Origin: Panulirus ornatus
Taxonomy: Eukaryota > Arthropoda > Malacostraca > Decapoda > Palinuridae
DNA: 64,000 bases
NCBI RefSeq assembly: GCF_036320965.1
Contig: NC_092270.1
Location: 17,839,940 to 17,903,939 of the forward strand
Direction: 5' to 3'
The position numbers were made by a program, and so were the translations under genes. Shown one piece after another: positions 27,412 to 38,310 of this stretch. How positions within the stretch are numbered: position 1 is the first letter of the stretch; each line of letters begins with the position of its first letter. The notes under the pieces were generated by a model. The model was not told where the DNA came from. It saw nothing but the letters and a program-made list of their open reading frames with translations, and did not search any database.

Positions 27412-27412
<1 letters not shown>
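27113..27412. other. Single-copy spacer
   Basis: A non-repetitive stretch. No gene is recognised. Confidence 0.5.

Positions 27413-27469
<57 letters not shown>
27413..27469. repeat. (CA)n microsatellite
   Basis: About 28 AC units. Confidence 0.95.
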
Positions 27470-27470
<1 letters not shown>

Positions 27471-27477
27471 GCACACA

Positions 27478-27905
27478 TATTGAGGACAATATGTGGTGTG
27501 AGGTGGCGTGATGAAAGGGTAAGGAGTGATGTGTGGTGATGAAAATGATGTGGTTGAGAGAGAGAGAGCAGAAGAGGGTGTTTTGAAATGGTTTGGAGAG
27601 ACTGAATGAAAAGAGGTTATTAAAAAGGATATACAGTGTATGTATGTGTCAATATGGAGAAGGGGGAGACCAAATTGGAAATGGGAAGAAGGAATGATAA
27701 GAGATTTTGAGCGCTCGTAGCCTGAACGTGCAGGAAGGTGAATGGCGTGCATGGGATAGAGTGAATTGGACTGAACCAGGAGGTCATGGGAAGCGTCTGG
27801 GGTAAACTATGGAAAGGTCTTTGGGGCCTGGATGTAGATAGGGAGCTGTGGTTTCGGTGCATTGCACACGACGCTAACTCACAAGCTCAGGAAACAGCGA
27901 TCAAG
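27478..27905 (+). mobile_element. LINE 3' end, 5'-truncated, decayed
   Basis: It starts at ttgaggacaatatgtggtgt (the LRTMCG codons), keeps a scrambled EEGVLKWF region, CCTGAACGTGCAGGAAGG (LNVQEG) and the long UTR signature gctgtggtttcggtgcattg. It ends in a much-altered hairpin and an A-rich tail. Frameshifts and deletions are frequent. Confidence 0.8.
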
Positions 27906-28883
27906 TAAGGAAACAAATAATAATGATAATTTTTATATAGATTTATCATTACTATCATTAGCAGCATTCTCATTATTACTAATTAACGAATCAACAGCGG
28001 CATTAAGATAAACAAAGAGGATATGATTTCTGACCATAACGCCATCTTTGTTTACATTTGAACTTTACATCATATCAGATGGGAATTGAAATGTCACTGG
28101 CCACAGAAGGGGACTTACCTTTCTTAGTATGATAGTGAATATGTGACATTATCATTTTATTTAACGAATTCTTACTAAATTTCCTCAATTTTAACATAGC
28201 GAATATTAATATACTTCGCATTAAATATGGATCCATTGGTTGCATATTTCTGGAGAAACAGAAGACATGTCTAGGGTTATCCAGCATGTTTCCTGTTTAT
28301 ATATTAGCGTTATTTATCACCAATATATTCTTAATAAGCTTTCTATAATCATTATATAACCTATCTATAATTCTACACTTGTCAAACATAAGCTGTCTAT
28401 GAAAAGGTCATTGAATCTAATCATGGTCGACATAATGACCGCTAAATTTTTATTATAGTGTAGGTAATTAGTGGGTTTCCTGAGGGAGGTGAGGTGGTGG
28501 AATGAGGAAGACATGAGGTGAGGAGGAGGGAAGCCACGTGGCCATATTGGTGACCCCCCTGGCCACGTCGCCAGTCCCACGCGGTTGACCAAGGAGGAGG
28601 CCACACCAGCGGGTACCCCAGGCCAGGTCATCTAGCCAGTGGTGTCACAGACGGCGGTGCAGGACATAGCAGTGTAGTGTCCCTGGCTGGCTACGTGGTG
28701 GCTTATGTCCTCAGACGGTGGGAGTAAGGAAAGGTGGCCAGATCAGTGTCCCGGGCCACGTGGCCAGTGGCCCCAGAGGGTGGCGTTGTTTGTGGCCCAG
28801 TCGTCTCCAGCCTCAGAGGGTCATGAGTGTGACCTAGTAAGGTTATGTCCTCAGTAGGATGACTCTTAATGACCCCTTATGAT
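27906..28883. other. Single-copy stretch
   Basis: An AT-rich part to about 28480, then a GC-richer part with repeated ggccacgtgg-like words (28535-28770). No coding gene or RNA could be supported. Confidence 0.5.
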
Positions 28884-29364
28884 GATAGTAGGTCATGTAG
28901 TGAGGTAGTAGATAGTAGGTCATGTAGTGAGGTAGTAGATAGTAGGTCATGTAGTGAGGTAGTAGATAGTAGGTCATGTAGTGAGGTAGTAGATAGTAGG
29001 TCCTGTAGTGAGGTAGTAGATAGTAGGTCCTGTAGTGAGGTAGTAGATAGTAGGTCATGTAGTGAGGTAGTAGATAGTAGGTCATGTAGTGAGGTAGTAG
29101 ATAGTAGGTCATGTAGTGAGGTAGTAGATAGTAGGTCATGTAGTGAGGTAGTAGATAGTAGGTCATGTAGTGAGGTAGTAGATAGTAGGTCATGTAGTGA
29201 GGTAGTAGATAGTAGGTCATGTAGTGAGGTAGTAGATAGTAGGTCATGTAGTGAGGTAGTAGATAGTAGGTCATGTAGTGAGGTAGTAGATAGTAGGTCA
29301 TCTAGTGAGGTAGTAGATAGGTCATCTAGTGAGGTAGTAGATAGGTCATGTAGTGAGGTAGTAG
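28884..29364. repeat. Minisatellite, 27-bp unit, about 18 copies
   Basis: The unit is gtaggtcatgtagtgaggta plus gtagata, nearly identical throughout. The last two units are shortened to 24 bp. The 27-bp period equals nine codons, so one plus and two minus frames stay open (SRSCSEVVD and similar). These are artefacts. Confidence 0.95.
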
Positions 29365-29524
29365 ACCCGGACCCATCATGGCCCAAATGTGTAGTAGTTT
29401 CCTAGTGTTTACAGGAAGGGTTGTTAATTTGGGACACCCCATGATCAACATTAAGTATATCCCAAACCCTGATAAATATCAACGTATTTTTATTATCTTT
29501 TTTTATCACCGGGGAAATGCGGGA

Positions 29525-29714
29525 CAATGTATAGTGATGTATGTATGTGAGGTCAATGTATAGTGATGTATGTGCGAGGTCAATGTATAGTGATGTATGT
29601 GCGAGGTCAATGTATAGTGATGTATGTGCGAGGTCAATGTATAGTGATGTATGTATGAGGTCAATGTATAGTGATGTATGTGTGAGGTCAATGTATAGTG
29701 ATGTATGTGTGAGG
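29525..29714. repeat. Minisatellite, 27-bp unit, about 7 copies
   Basis: The unit is caatgtatagtgatgtatgt plus gcgaggt, with gt/at variation. It is unrelated in sequence to the 27-bp array just upstream. Confidence 0.95.
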
Positions 29715-29900
29715 ATGTGTGGCTGGTTCCATGGCTGGTTGTATGTATGGTTTTACTGCATACAGATTTCTTGTATCTATTTCTTGTTTTGTTTCAGTAT
29801 TACAGCCTTGCCAGGACATGCGCCTCTCAACATAGTGCATTTATTTACAGAAGTGCCTGCAGGCCATCAACAGAAAGCTTAAGAATCAAAAGAAAATGAG

Positions 29901-30935
29901 TGTTTGTTGGCCTTCTGTACAGCCCCTGGCCAGGGGGCAGTGTATGGTGGCCTAGAGCACAGCCCCTAGCCAGGAGGGAGTGTATGGTGGCCTTCTGTAC
30001 AGCCCCTGGCCAGGAGGCAGTGTATGGTGGCCTTCTGTACAGCCCCTGGCCAGGAGGCAGTGTATGGTGGCCTTCTGTACAGCCCCTGGCCAGGAGGCAG
30101 TGTATGGTGGCCTTCTGTACAGCCCCTGGCCAGGAGGCAGTGTATGGTGGCCTAGAGCACAGCCCCTGGCCAGGAGGCAGTGTATGGTGGCCTTCTGTAC
30201 AGCCTCTGGCCAGGAGGCAGTGTATGGTGGCCTTCTATATTGCCCCTGGCCAGGAGGCAGTGTATGGTGGCCTTCTGTACTGCCCCTGGCCAGGAGGCAG
30301 TGTATGGTGGCCTTCTGTACAGCCCCTGGCCAGGAGGCAGTGTATGGTGGCCTTCTGTACAGCCCCTGGCCAGGAGGCAGTGTATGGTGGCCTTCTGTAC
30401 AGCCCCTAGCCAGGAGGCTGTGTATGGTGGCCTTCTGTACAGCCCCTGGCCAGGAGGCAGTGTATGGTGGCCTAGAGCACAGCCCCTGACCAGGAGGGAG
30501 TGTATGGTGGCCTTCTGTACAGCCCCTGGCCAGGAGGCAGTGTATGGTGGCCTAGAGCACAGCCCCTGGCCAGGAGGCAGTGTGTGGTGGCCTTCTGTAC
30601 AGCCTCTGGCCAGGAGGCAGTGTATGGTGGCCTTCTATATAGCCCCTGGCCAGGAGGCAGTGTATGGTGGCCTTCTGTACAGCCCCTGGCCAGGAGGTAA
30701 TGTATGGTGGCCTTCTATATAGCCCCTGGCCAGGAGGCAGTGTATGGTGGCCTTCTGTACAGCCCCTGGCCAGGAGGCAGTGTATGATGGCCTTCTGTAC
30801 AGCCCCTGGCCAGGAGGCAGTGTATGGTGGCCTTCTGTACAGCCCCTGGCCAGGAGGCAGTGTATGGTGGCCTTCTGTACAGCCCCTGGCCAGGAGGCAG
30901 TGTATGGTGGTCTTCTGTAGAGCACTTGGCCAGTT
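29901..30935. repeat. Minisatellite, 40-bp unit, about 26 copies, with long duplications
   Basis: The unit is agcccctggccaggaggcag followed by tgtatggtggccttctgtac. Marker variants (cctagagcac, agcctctggc, ccttctatat) occur in the same order near 30151-30240 and 30551-30640, so a block of ten units (400 bp) was duplicated. The open frames encode GGLLYSPWPG-type repeats and are artefacts. Confidence 0.95.
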
Positions 30936-32335
30936 AGGGAAGTGGTGGTGGCCAAGGAATACGTGACAAATTCAACTTTGTAATTTGTCAGAAAGTGGAC
31001 GTGCGTATTTTAGTGGAAAGACTTGGACGAAAGCAATACTGTAATCTGCCTTATACCTTGGAGGGAAATTGTGGATTAAAAACCACATTACACCAGGTGT
31101 TTGGGTGTAAGGAGTCGAGTGGCACCATTTCCATCAAATGGTATCGACTAGAATAAATGGAACTCCCATGGCATTCAAAAATAATGGATGAATATCCTTG
31201 CAAACATTTGTGAGTGACCATCATGTGGTTTGCCAACATAATACTTTCATGCAGATTGATCAAAACATATGTAGAAGGGGATAAAGATCAGTTAGCTAAC
31301 CTTCTTGTCCATTAACCTGTTTTTTTTTCTCTGACGTGTCATGTCATGCTGGAAATTTAGCATTTTATTTGAGCTCATTTCAGTCCTAGAGTGTGGACAT
31401 GTATTGCCTTATTTGATTGATGATCAAGGAAGAAGGAAGCTAAAGTGTGCTGGCTGTCATAGAACTACCATAGTTGAGCTGTGTAATTTCAACCTTGACA
31501 AATTATCATACCCAAACTCTCAACCAAAACTGGCAAGAAACTCCACAAATCTTGTGGTCAGGGATAAACATAATGATTGTGGAAAAAGTTAATGATCGTT
31601 GACACTAATTATCTTTCCCATTTTTTCCAGCAAGCAATGTTTTCCATATCCAGTCCTCGTAAACATTATTCCATGTATGTGAAATGTAAGAAATTGTGTC
31701 TGACTCAGACTGAATTGTACATAAGCTTAAAAAGGTGTCATATCTTAAACACTGGTTACTTCATCTGCTCCAATGTTTTTCTGTTGAAGCCTGTCATGGA
31801 TGGTCCCCATCCACTGTTTATAAAAGCAATGATACGTGCCCTTGAAAATGAGGGAGTATTGCTAGTAATAGACTGCATATATCCTGTGTACCACTCGAAT
31901 TTTTATAGTACATTTTTTTTATTAGGTATTGTACTTCTTACTCATTTCCACATTTTCCCTTTCCTTCTTATGTGCCACATTTTCCATTTCATTCTTGCTT
32001 GTCACATTTTCTTTACTTATTTGTGCCTTATTTTCCCTTTCCTTCTTGTCTGATGTAAAGATGTATCAGATGTCTGAATTCAGAGATCCTCTGATGCTGA
32101 TGTGTATACGCATATCATACTTAGGTATTTTGATGTGGATGCGATTGCAGATCAGTTTCTAAAAAACGGATGTGAATTTCAGACAGACATCCTCATGGAT
32201 GTGGGTACGGATGTTTTCAGGATATTTTGTATTTATTTTGATAGATTAAGAATTATTCAATATAGAACGTGTCATTTCCAAATGGCAGCTATTTTAGTTA
32301 CTAAGTTACAAAGTACTATGTGATTGTAGTTTCTA
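30936..32335. other. AT-rich single-copy stretch
   Basis: Short open frames at 31341-31592 and 31577-32053 have no recognisable domain. The second follows a pyrimidine tract ending in ttttttccag, which resembles a splice acceptor, but there is no other support. From about 32080 to 32225 the sequence is rich in GATG words near the hAT relic. No gene is called. Confidence 0.4.
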
Positions 32336-33165
32336 TTGATGAGTTTCGGCCCCACAAATTGTGATATTCCAGTTTTAGCAAGTTGTTGCATTTCATGCAC
32401 AGCACAGTCCAAATCATTTACACCAGACAGGAATAAAGCTCTTCACATTTTGCTCCAGCATCAGGCAAGACACAGTGCACATTTATACTAAAAATTTTCC
32501 ACTTCATCAACAAAGTGTCAAACTTTCTGGAAATGTGTGTGCCATTCTTGTAGTGGTTCAGCACCTAACACAAAGATCATTTTTTCCAAGTCTTTATTGA
32601 TAGCATGTGCAGTTAGACTCTGCAGTGAAATGCCTACTGAGGTATCTGACCACACATCAATTGTGAAGGAAATCTTGATATCCTGCTTGACTACATCAGT
32701 CATTCCTTTTATTTCATTGAAAATGGACTCGTACATGTCATTGCATATCAATGAGGAATAAAAGTTTAGCTGTTTCAGCCTGTATTGGGGAGCAGCTTCA
32801 GCCACCAGTCTCATGAATCCAATGTCCTCAACATGACTGATTGGTAAATCATCCATTACTAACATTTCTGCTCCACACTTATCTAGTTTCTTTAATTCAA
32901 AGTTAGAAGCATCCCACAGTTTTCCACTCTGAAAATATTCTTCAACATTGCTTAATGTCTCGCTTCACTTTTTGCAGAGAAGTTTTTTTGTCTTTAGTTT
33001 CTCCTCTAACTTTTCTTTCTTGTGCTTTTCTCTAACATTTCTTTCTTGTGCTTTTCAAACTGTTCTCTTGTGCATTGATTTCAAATGGTTTTCAAAGATG
33101 TAGCTCCACTTCCCTTTTGTGAAGAATCTTTTTTGCACAAAAGACAGTGCTAAGTTATTTGGTTT
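32336..33165 (-). pseudogene. hAT-superfamily (ZBED-type) transposase relic
   Basis: Reading the minus strand: a BED-type zinc finger at about 33165-33068 (CLLCKK...GATS, then HLKSMHK in a shifted frame); the conserved block at 32865-32518 with DDLPISHVEDIGFMRLVAEA, IKISFTIDVWSD and LQSLTAHAIN; and, after another frame change, HCVLPDAGAK and DLDCAVHEMQQL-like pieces down to 32336. This order matches ZBED-like hAT transposases: BED finger, then the catalytic core around FTxDxWS. At least three frame breaks occur and the C-terminal dimerisation region is missing. Family assignment rests on motif recognition, not on a search. Confidence 0.75.
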
Positions 33166-35134
33166 TATGAATTACTTTCACACTTGAATGTTTCTTGATG
33201 TAATTATACATAGAAATAGACAATTGGTAAAGCTTAGTAAGCTTGATTATTTCACTTCAAGCAGTGTGATCAACTGACACATTGCCTATCCCTGAAGCAA
33301 GCGCCTCTACACTTGTTGGTCTGCGCGTGGTCTCGTATGACATGCCAGCTCCCCACAACACTGTATCACAGAGTGATAAGAAGCGCACAACACTGCCAGT
33401 TCTTCTTTTTGTCTTTTGTATGTCCATCATTTCCTCTTTGTGTATGGAAAGGATGCAAATGCAGATGTGGATGTTTATCTTTTCATATGCAGATATGGAT
33501 GCAGATTTTAAAAATGTTTTGCATATGTGGTTCTGGACATCCGATACATCTCTACTGTGGTGTCAGGTTATTCAGTGTCAAAGGTTAGACATAAGTGATA
33601 ATAGAAAGGTCCATGCAATGGTATCTTTTGTGTTAAAACCGAATCATTAAGAGTACAATAAACTTTTTTTACTTAAGCAATGTCGATGCACTTTCTCATG
33701 AATTACCATTATGAATGGAAATCAGCGAATGGAACTATGTTAGCAGAATTGTTGTAGTTTATAAAACTTCATTCCACCTGCCATGATCCCTATGAAAAGC
33801 TTTTAATAGTTTCTTAGTTTGGTACTTTTATGTTTGTGAAACCATTAAGTGATATAAAAAGGACAAAACTAACCCAGAAATGTCAGCTAAGATTATTTAA
33901 AGTGATTGGTGCTGGTTTGATAGGGCTTATAAAAATTGCAGTTTCAACATGGTTTGAAACTAGCCTTATGATCTTTTTACCTTGGTGAAAGTTCCTTGTG
34001 TAGAAACATACTAAACTGTTAGAGCATGTTCAGGGTAGTTTTATTTATATGCTCTGATAGTAATTCGAGAATAGGAAAGGTACAAAGATAAGGTAAAGTA
34101 TAGGGTTAACACAAAAGTACCAAAGCTGAAGCACTTGAGGAAATCCACAGAACCTAAGAATACCTCACCTTTCCTTTACAGTAGACCAAAGATTTACTCT
34201 TGATTTCAATATTACTTTTTCTGCTCTGTTATTTTCATCTTGTCATTGAGTTCACGGTTAGATATTTGTGCTAATAACTGAAAATAGGGAAAATGTCGAG
34301 TTAATGTAAAAGTACATGAACTTGTAGAAGTGAGCATAACCAATGAAACCCTTTCCTAACTTTGCCTAGGAGCTGCAGTTCTTAATTTGTCACATTCAAA
34401 CTTTACCAGTGGGACTCATTTAAGTGAAATCTTACTTTTTTATTTTTTCAGTGTTGTGGTCTAAATTTGCCAGTGTAAATCTTGTACTTCATGTTGCCAC
34501 ATTGTCATAGCTTGTTGGAATTCTTTTGTTACTGTCATCTGCTGCATGGCTTCGTGCTGTTAATACTCATGCATTTGTTCAGTAAAATCTTTTTTAGCAC
34601 AAACACACTGCTGGGCACCTAAATGAAAAGACACCGTAACAATCAAATATTTTTCAGATATCAAATTCAAGATAAATCTAGATTGCTAGGGGAAGTTAGG
34701 TAAGGTTTCCTTAGACTATGTTGATTTCTGAGTGTTTTGTTTTATTTTGATTTACCAACATTTTGCCTTCCCACTGTCATCTTGTTTATCACTGAATATC
34801 TACGTATCTATCTGTATCTGCTGCCTGTTCCCTTCTGGAACTCCCTCAAGGGGGTGCCCATGGCAATAGTCAGCATAACTAGTAAACCCCATTGCTGCTT
34901 CTTACCCTTTAACGTCTCGCCCGTAACAGGCCAATAGGAGAAGCCCAGTCTAGTGCAGTGTTTGCAGAAGCTTCTCCTTGAAGTTCCTACTATTTCTACC
35001 TAATGTTCCTGCCTGCTACTTCTACTTTTCTATCTAAATGTTCCTACCTACTGCTTCTATCTGTTGCTCCTAACATTTTGCCAAAAGGCCTGGCTAGCAC
35101 AGAGTACTAATCAGAGGAAATCTAGAATTACAAA
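33166..35134. other. AT-rich single-copy stretch
   Basis: No gene is recognised. The part at 33420-33560 is rich in GATG words. The part at 34980-35070 is a weak pyrimidine-rich local repeat (ttcctacctactgcttctat). Confidence 0.45.
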
Positions 35135-35143
35135 GAATGAACT
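35135..35143. repeat. Target-site duplication, distal (3') side of the LINE concatemer
   Basis: gaatgaact directly precedes the poly(T) (element poly(A)) tract. The same nine bases follow the 5' truncation point at 40513-40521. Confidence 0.8.
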
Positions 35144-35340
35144 TTTTTTTTTTCTTTTTTTTTCCGCTGTCTCCCGCGTTTGCGATGTAGCGCAAGGAAA
35201 CAGACGAAAGAAATGGCCCAACCCACCCCCATACACATGTATATACATACGTCCACACACACAAATATACATACCTACACAGCTTTCCATGGTTTACCCC
35301 AGACGCTTCACATGCCTTGATTCAATCCACTGACAGCACG

Positions 35341-36777
35341 TCAACCCCGGTATACCACATTGCTCCAATTCACTCTATTCCTTGCCCTCCTTTCACCCTC
35401 CTGCATGTTCAGGCCTCGATCACACAAAATCTTTTTCACTCCATCTTTCCACCTCCAATTTGGTCTCCCTCTTCTCCTCGTTCCCTCCACCTCCGACACA
35501 TATATCCTCTTGGTCAATCTTTCCTCACTCATTCTCTCCATGTGCCCAAACCATTTCAAAACACCCTCTTCTGCTCTCTCGACCACGCTCTTTTTATTTC
35601 CACACATCTCTCTTACCCTTACGTTACTTACTCGATCAAACCACCTCACACCACACATTGTCCTCGAACATCTCATTTCCAGCACATCCATCCTCCTGCG
35701 CACAACTCTATCCATAGCCCACGCCTCGCAACCATACAACATTGTTGGAACCACTATTCCTTCAAACATACCCATTTTTGCTTTCCGAGATAATGTTCTC
35801 GACTTCCACACATTCTTCAAGGCTCCCAGAATTTTCGCCCCCTCCCCCACCCTATGATCCACTTCCGCTTCCATGGTTCCATCCGCTGCCAGATCCACTC
35901 CCAGATATCTAAAACACTTCACTTCCTCCAGTTTTTCTCCATTCAAACTCACCTCCCAGTTGACTTGACCCTCAACCCTACTGTACCTAATAACCTTGCT
36001 CTTATTCACATTTACTCTTAACTTTCTTCTTTCACACACTTTACCAAACTCAGTCACCAGCTTCTGCAGTTTCTCACATGAATCAGCCACCAGTGCTGTA
36101 TCATCAGCGAACAACAACTGACTCACTTCCCAAGCTCTCTCATCCCCAACAGACTTCATACTTGCCCCTCTTTCCAAAACTCTTGCATTCACCTCCCTAA
36201 CAACCCCATCCATAAACAAATTAAACAACCATGGAGACATCACACACCCCTGCCGCAAACCTACATTCACTGAGAACCAATCACTTTCCTCTCTTCCTAC
36301 ACGTACACATGCCTTACATCCTCGATAAAAACTTTTCACTGCTTCTAACAACTTGCCTCCCACACCATATATTCTTAATACCTTCCACAGAGCATCTCTA
36401 TCCACTCTATCATATGCCTTCTCCAGATCCATAAATACTACATACAAATCCATTTGCTTTTCTAAGTATTTCTCGCATACATTCTTCAAAGCAAACACCT
36501 GATCCACACATCCTCTACCACTTCTGAAACCACACTGCTCTTCCCCAATCTGATGCTCTGTACATGCCTTCACCCTCTCAATCAATACCCTCTCATATAA
36601 TTTACCAGGAATACTCAACAAACTTCTTTTTTTTTTTTTTTTATACTTTGTCGCTGTCTCCCGCGTTTGTGAGGTAGCGCAAGGAAACAGACGAAAGAAA
36701 TGGCCCAACCCACCCCCATACACATGTACACACATACGTCCACACACGCAAATATACATACCTACACAGCTTTCCAT
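35341..36777 (-). CDS. Chimeric LINE ORF: 3' UTR-encoded leader, Lys tract, RT (478 codons)
   Basis: Residues 1-45 are translated from the 3' UTR and hairpin of the neighbouring LINE copy (MESCVGMYICVCGRM start, FPCATSQTRETATKY from the hairpin). About five lysines come from its poly(A). RT sequence follows from SLLSIPGK at residue 52. RT motif A (FMDLEKAYD) is at about 115-123, motif B (GLRQGCVMSP) at about 173-182 and FADD at 223-226, then the C-terminal WFGHMERMSEERLTKR. The frame is uninterrupted, but the RT fingers (KKGGDCIVDW, VPEDW, VPLYKGKG) are missing, so polymerase activity is doubtful. The Met start is only the longest choice and there is no evidence of expression. Confidence 0.6.
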   Translation of the reverse strand: MESCVGMYICVCGRMCVHVYGGGLGHFFRLFPCATSQTRETATKYKKKKKRSLLSIPGKLYERVLIERVKACTEHQIGEEQCGFRSGRGCVDQVFALKNVCEKYLEKQMDLYVVFMDLEKAYDRVDRDALWKVLRIYGVGGKLLEAVKSFYRGCKACVRVGREESDWFSVNVGLRQGCVMSPWLFNLFMDGVVREVNARVLERGASMKSVGDERAWEVSQLLFADDTALVADSCEKLQKLVTEFGKVCERRKLRVNVNKSKVIRYSRVEGQVNWEVSLNGEKLEEVKCFRYLGVDLAADGTMEAEVDHRVGEGAKILGALKNVWKSRTLSRKAKMGMFEGIVVPTMLYGCEAWAMDRVVRRRMDVLEMRCSRTMCGVRWFDRVSNVRVREMCGNKKSVVERAEEGVLKWFGHMERMSEERLTKRIYVSEVEGTRRRGRPNWRWKDGVKKILCDRGLNMQEGERRARNRVNWSNVVYRG

Positions 36778-36827
36778 GGTTTACCCCAGACGCTTCACAT
36801 GCTTTGATTCAATCCACTGACAGCACG

Positions 36828-38234
36828 TCAACCCCGGTATACCACATCGCTCCAATTCACTCTATTCCTTGCCCTCCTCTCACCCTCCTGCATGTTCAGG
36901 CCCCGATCACACAAAATCTTTTTCACTCCATCTTTCCATCTCCAATTTGGTCTCCCTCTTCTCCTTGCTCCCTCCACCTCCGACACATATATCCTCTTGG
37001 TCAATCTTTCCTCACTCATCCTCTCCATGTTCCCAAACCACTTCAAAACACCCTCTTCTGCTCTCTCAACCACGCTCTTTTTATTTCCACACATCTCTCT
37101 TACCCTTACGTTACTCACTCGATCAAACCACCTCACACCACACATTGTCCTCAAACATCTCATTTCCAGCACATCCATCCTCCTGCGCACAACTCTATCC
37201 ATAGCCCATGCCTCGCAACCATACAACATTGTTGGAACCACTATTCCTTCAAACATACCCATTTTTGCTTTCCGAGATAATGTTCTCGACTTCCACACAT
37301 TCTTCAAGGCTCCCAGAATTTTCGCCCCCTCCCCCACCCTATGATCCACTTCCGCTTCCATGGTTCCATCCGCTGCCAGATCCACTCCCAGATATCTAAA
37401 ACACTTCACTTCCTCCAGTTTTTCTCCATTCAAACTCACCTCCCAGTTGACTTGACCCTCAACCCTACTGTACCTAATAACCTTGCTCTTATTCACATTT
37501 ACTCTTAACTTTCTTCTTTCACACACTTTACCAAACTCAGTCACCAGCTTCTGCAGTTTCTCACATGAATCAGCCACCAGTGCTGTATCATCAGCGAACA
37601 ACAACTGACTCACTTCCCAAGCTCTCTCATCCCCAACAGACTTCATACTTGCCCCTCTTTCCAAAACTCTTGCATTCACCTCCCTAACAACCCCATCCAT
37701 AAACAAATTAAACAACCATGGAGACATCACACACCCCTGCCGCAAACCTACATTCACTGAGAACCAATCACTTTCCTCTCTTCCTACACGTACACATGCC
37801 TTACATCCTCGATAAAAACTTTTCACTGCTTCTAACAACTTGCCTCCCACACCATATATTCTTAATACCTTCCACAGAGCATCTCTATCCACTCTATCAT
37901 ATGCCTTCTCCAGATCCATAAATACTACATACAAATCCATTTGCTTTTCTAAGTATTTCTCGCATACATTCTTCAAAGCAAACACCTGATCCACACATCC
38001 TCTACCACTTCTGAAACCACACTGCTCTTCCCCAATCTGATGCTCTGTACATGCCTTCACCCTCTCAATCAATACCCTCCCATATAATTTACCAGGAATA
38101 CTCAACAAACTTTTTTTTTTTTTATACTTTGTCGCTGTCTCCCGCGTTTGCGAGGTAGCGCAAGGAAACAGACGAAAGAAATGGCCCAACCCCCCCCCCC
38201 ATACACATGTACACACATACATCCACACATGCAA
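36828..38234 (-). CDS. Second chimeric LINE ORF: 3' UTR leader, Lys tract, RT (468 codons)
   Basis: The structure is the same as its downstream neighbour. A 37-residue leader comes from the adjacent copy's 3' UTR (MHVWMYVCTCVWGGG start), then four lysines from poly(A), then SLLSIPGKLYGRV. FADD lies at residues 213-216. The C-terminal region has GNMERM instead of GHMERM because of a single change near 37029. The frame has no internal stop. It shares small variants (ctccttgctcc, gaggcatgggctatgg) with the third copy rather than the first, so these two diverged last. It also lacks the RT fingers. Confidence 0.6.
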   Translation of the reverse strand: MHVWMYVCTCVWGGGLGHFFRLFPCATSQTRETATKYKKKKSLLSIPGKLYGRVLIERVKACTEHQIGEEQCGFRSGRGCVDQVFALKNVCEKYLEKQMDLYVVFMDLEKAYDRVDRDALWKVLRIYGVGGKLLEAVKSFYRGCKACVRVGREESDWFSVNVGLRQGCVMSPWLFNLFMDGVVREVNARVLERGASMKSVGDERAWEVSQLLFADDTALVADSCEKLQKLVTEFGKVCERRKLRVNVNKSKVIRYSRVEGQVNWEVSLNGEKLEEVKCFRYLGVDLAADGTMEAEVDHRVGEGAKILGALKNVWKSRTLSRKAKMGMFEGIVVPTMLYGCEAWAMDRVVRRRMDVLEMRCLRTMCGVRWFDRVSNVRVREMCGNKKSVVERAEEGVLKWFGNMERMSEERLTKRIYVSEVEGARRRGRPNWRWKDGVKKILCDRGLNMQEGERRARNRVNWSDVVYRG

Positions 38235-38310
38235 ATATACATACCTACACAGCTTTCCATGGTTTACCCCAGACGCTTCACATGCTTTGATTCAATCCAC
38301 TGACAGCACG

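Noticed and set aside
28843..30966. Repeat ORFs in the 27-bp and 40-bp arrays
   Set aside because: They have low-complexity periodic peptides in several frames at once and no coding signature.
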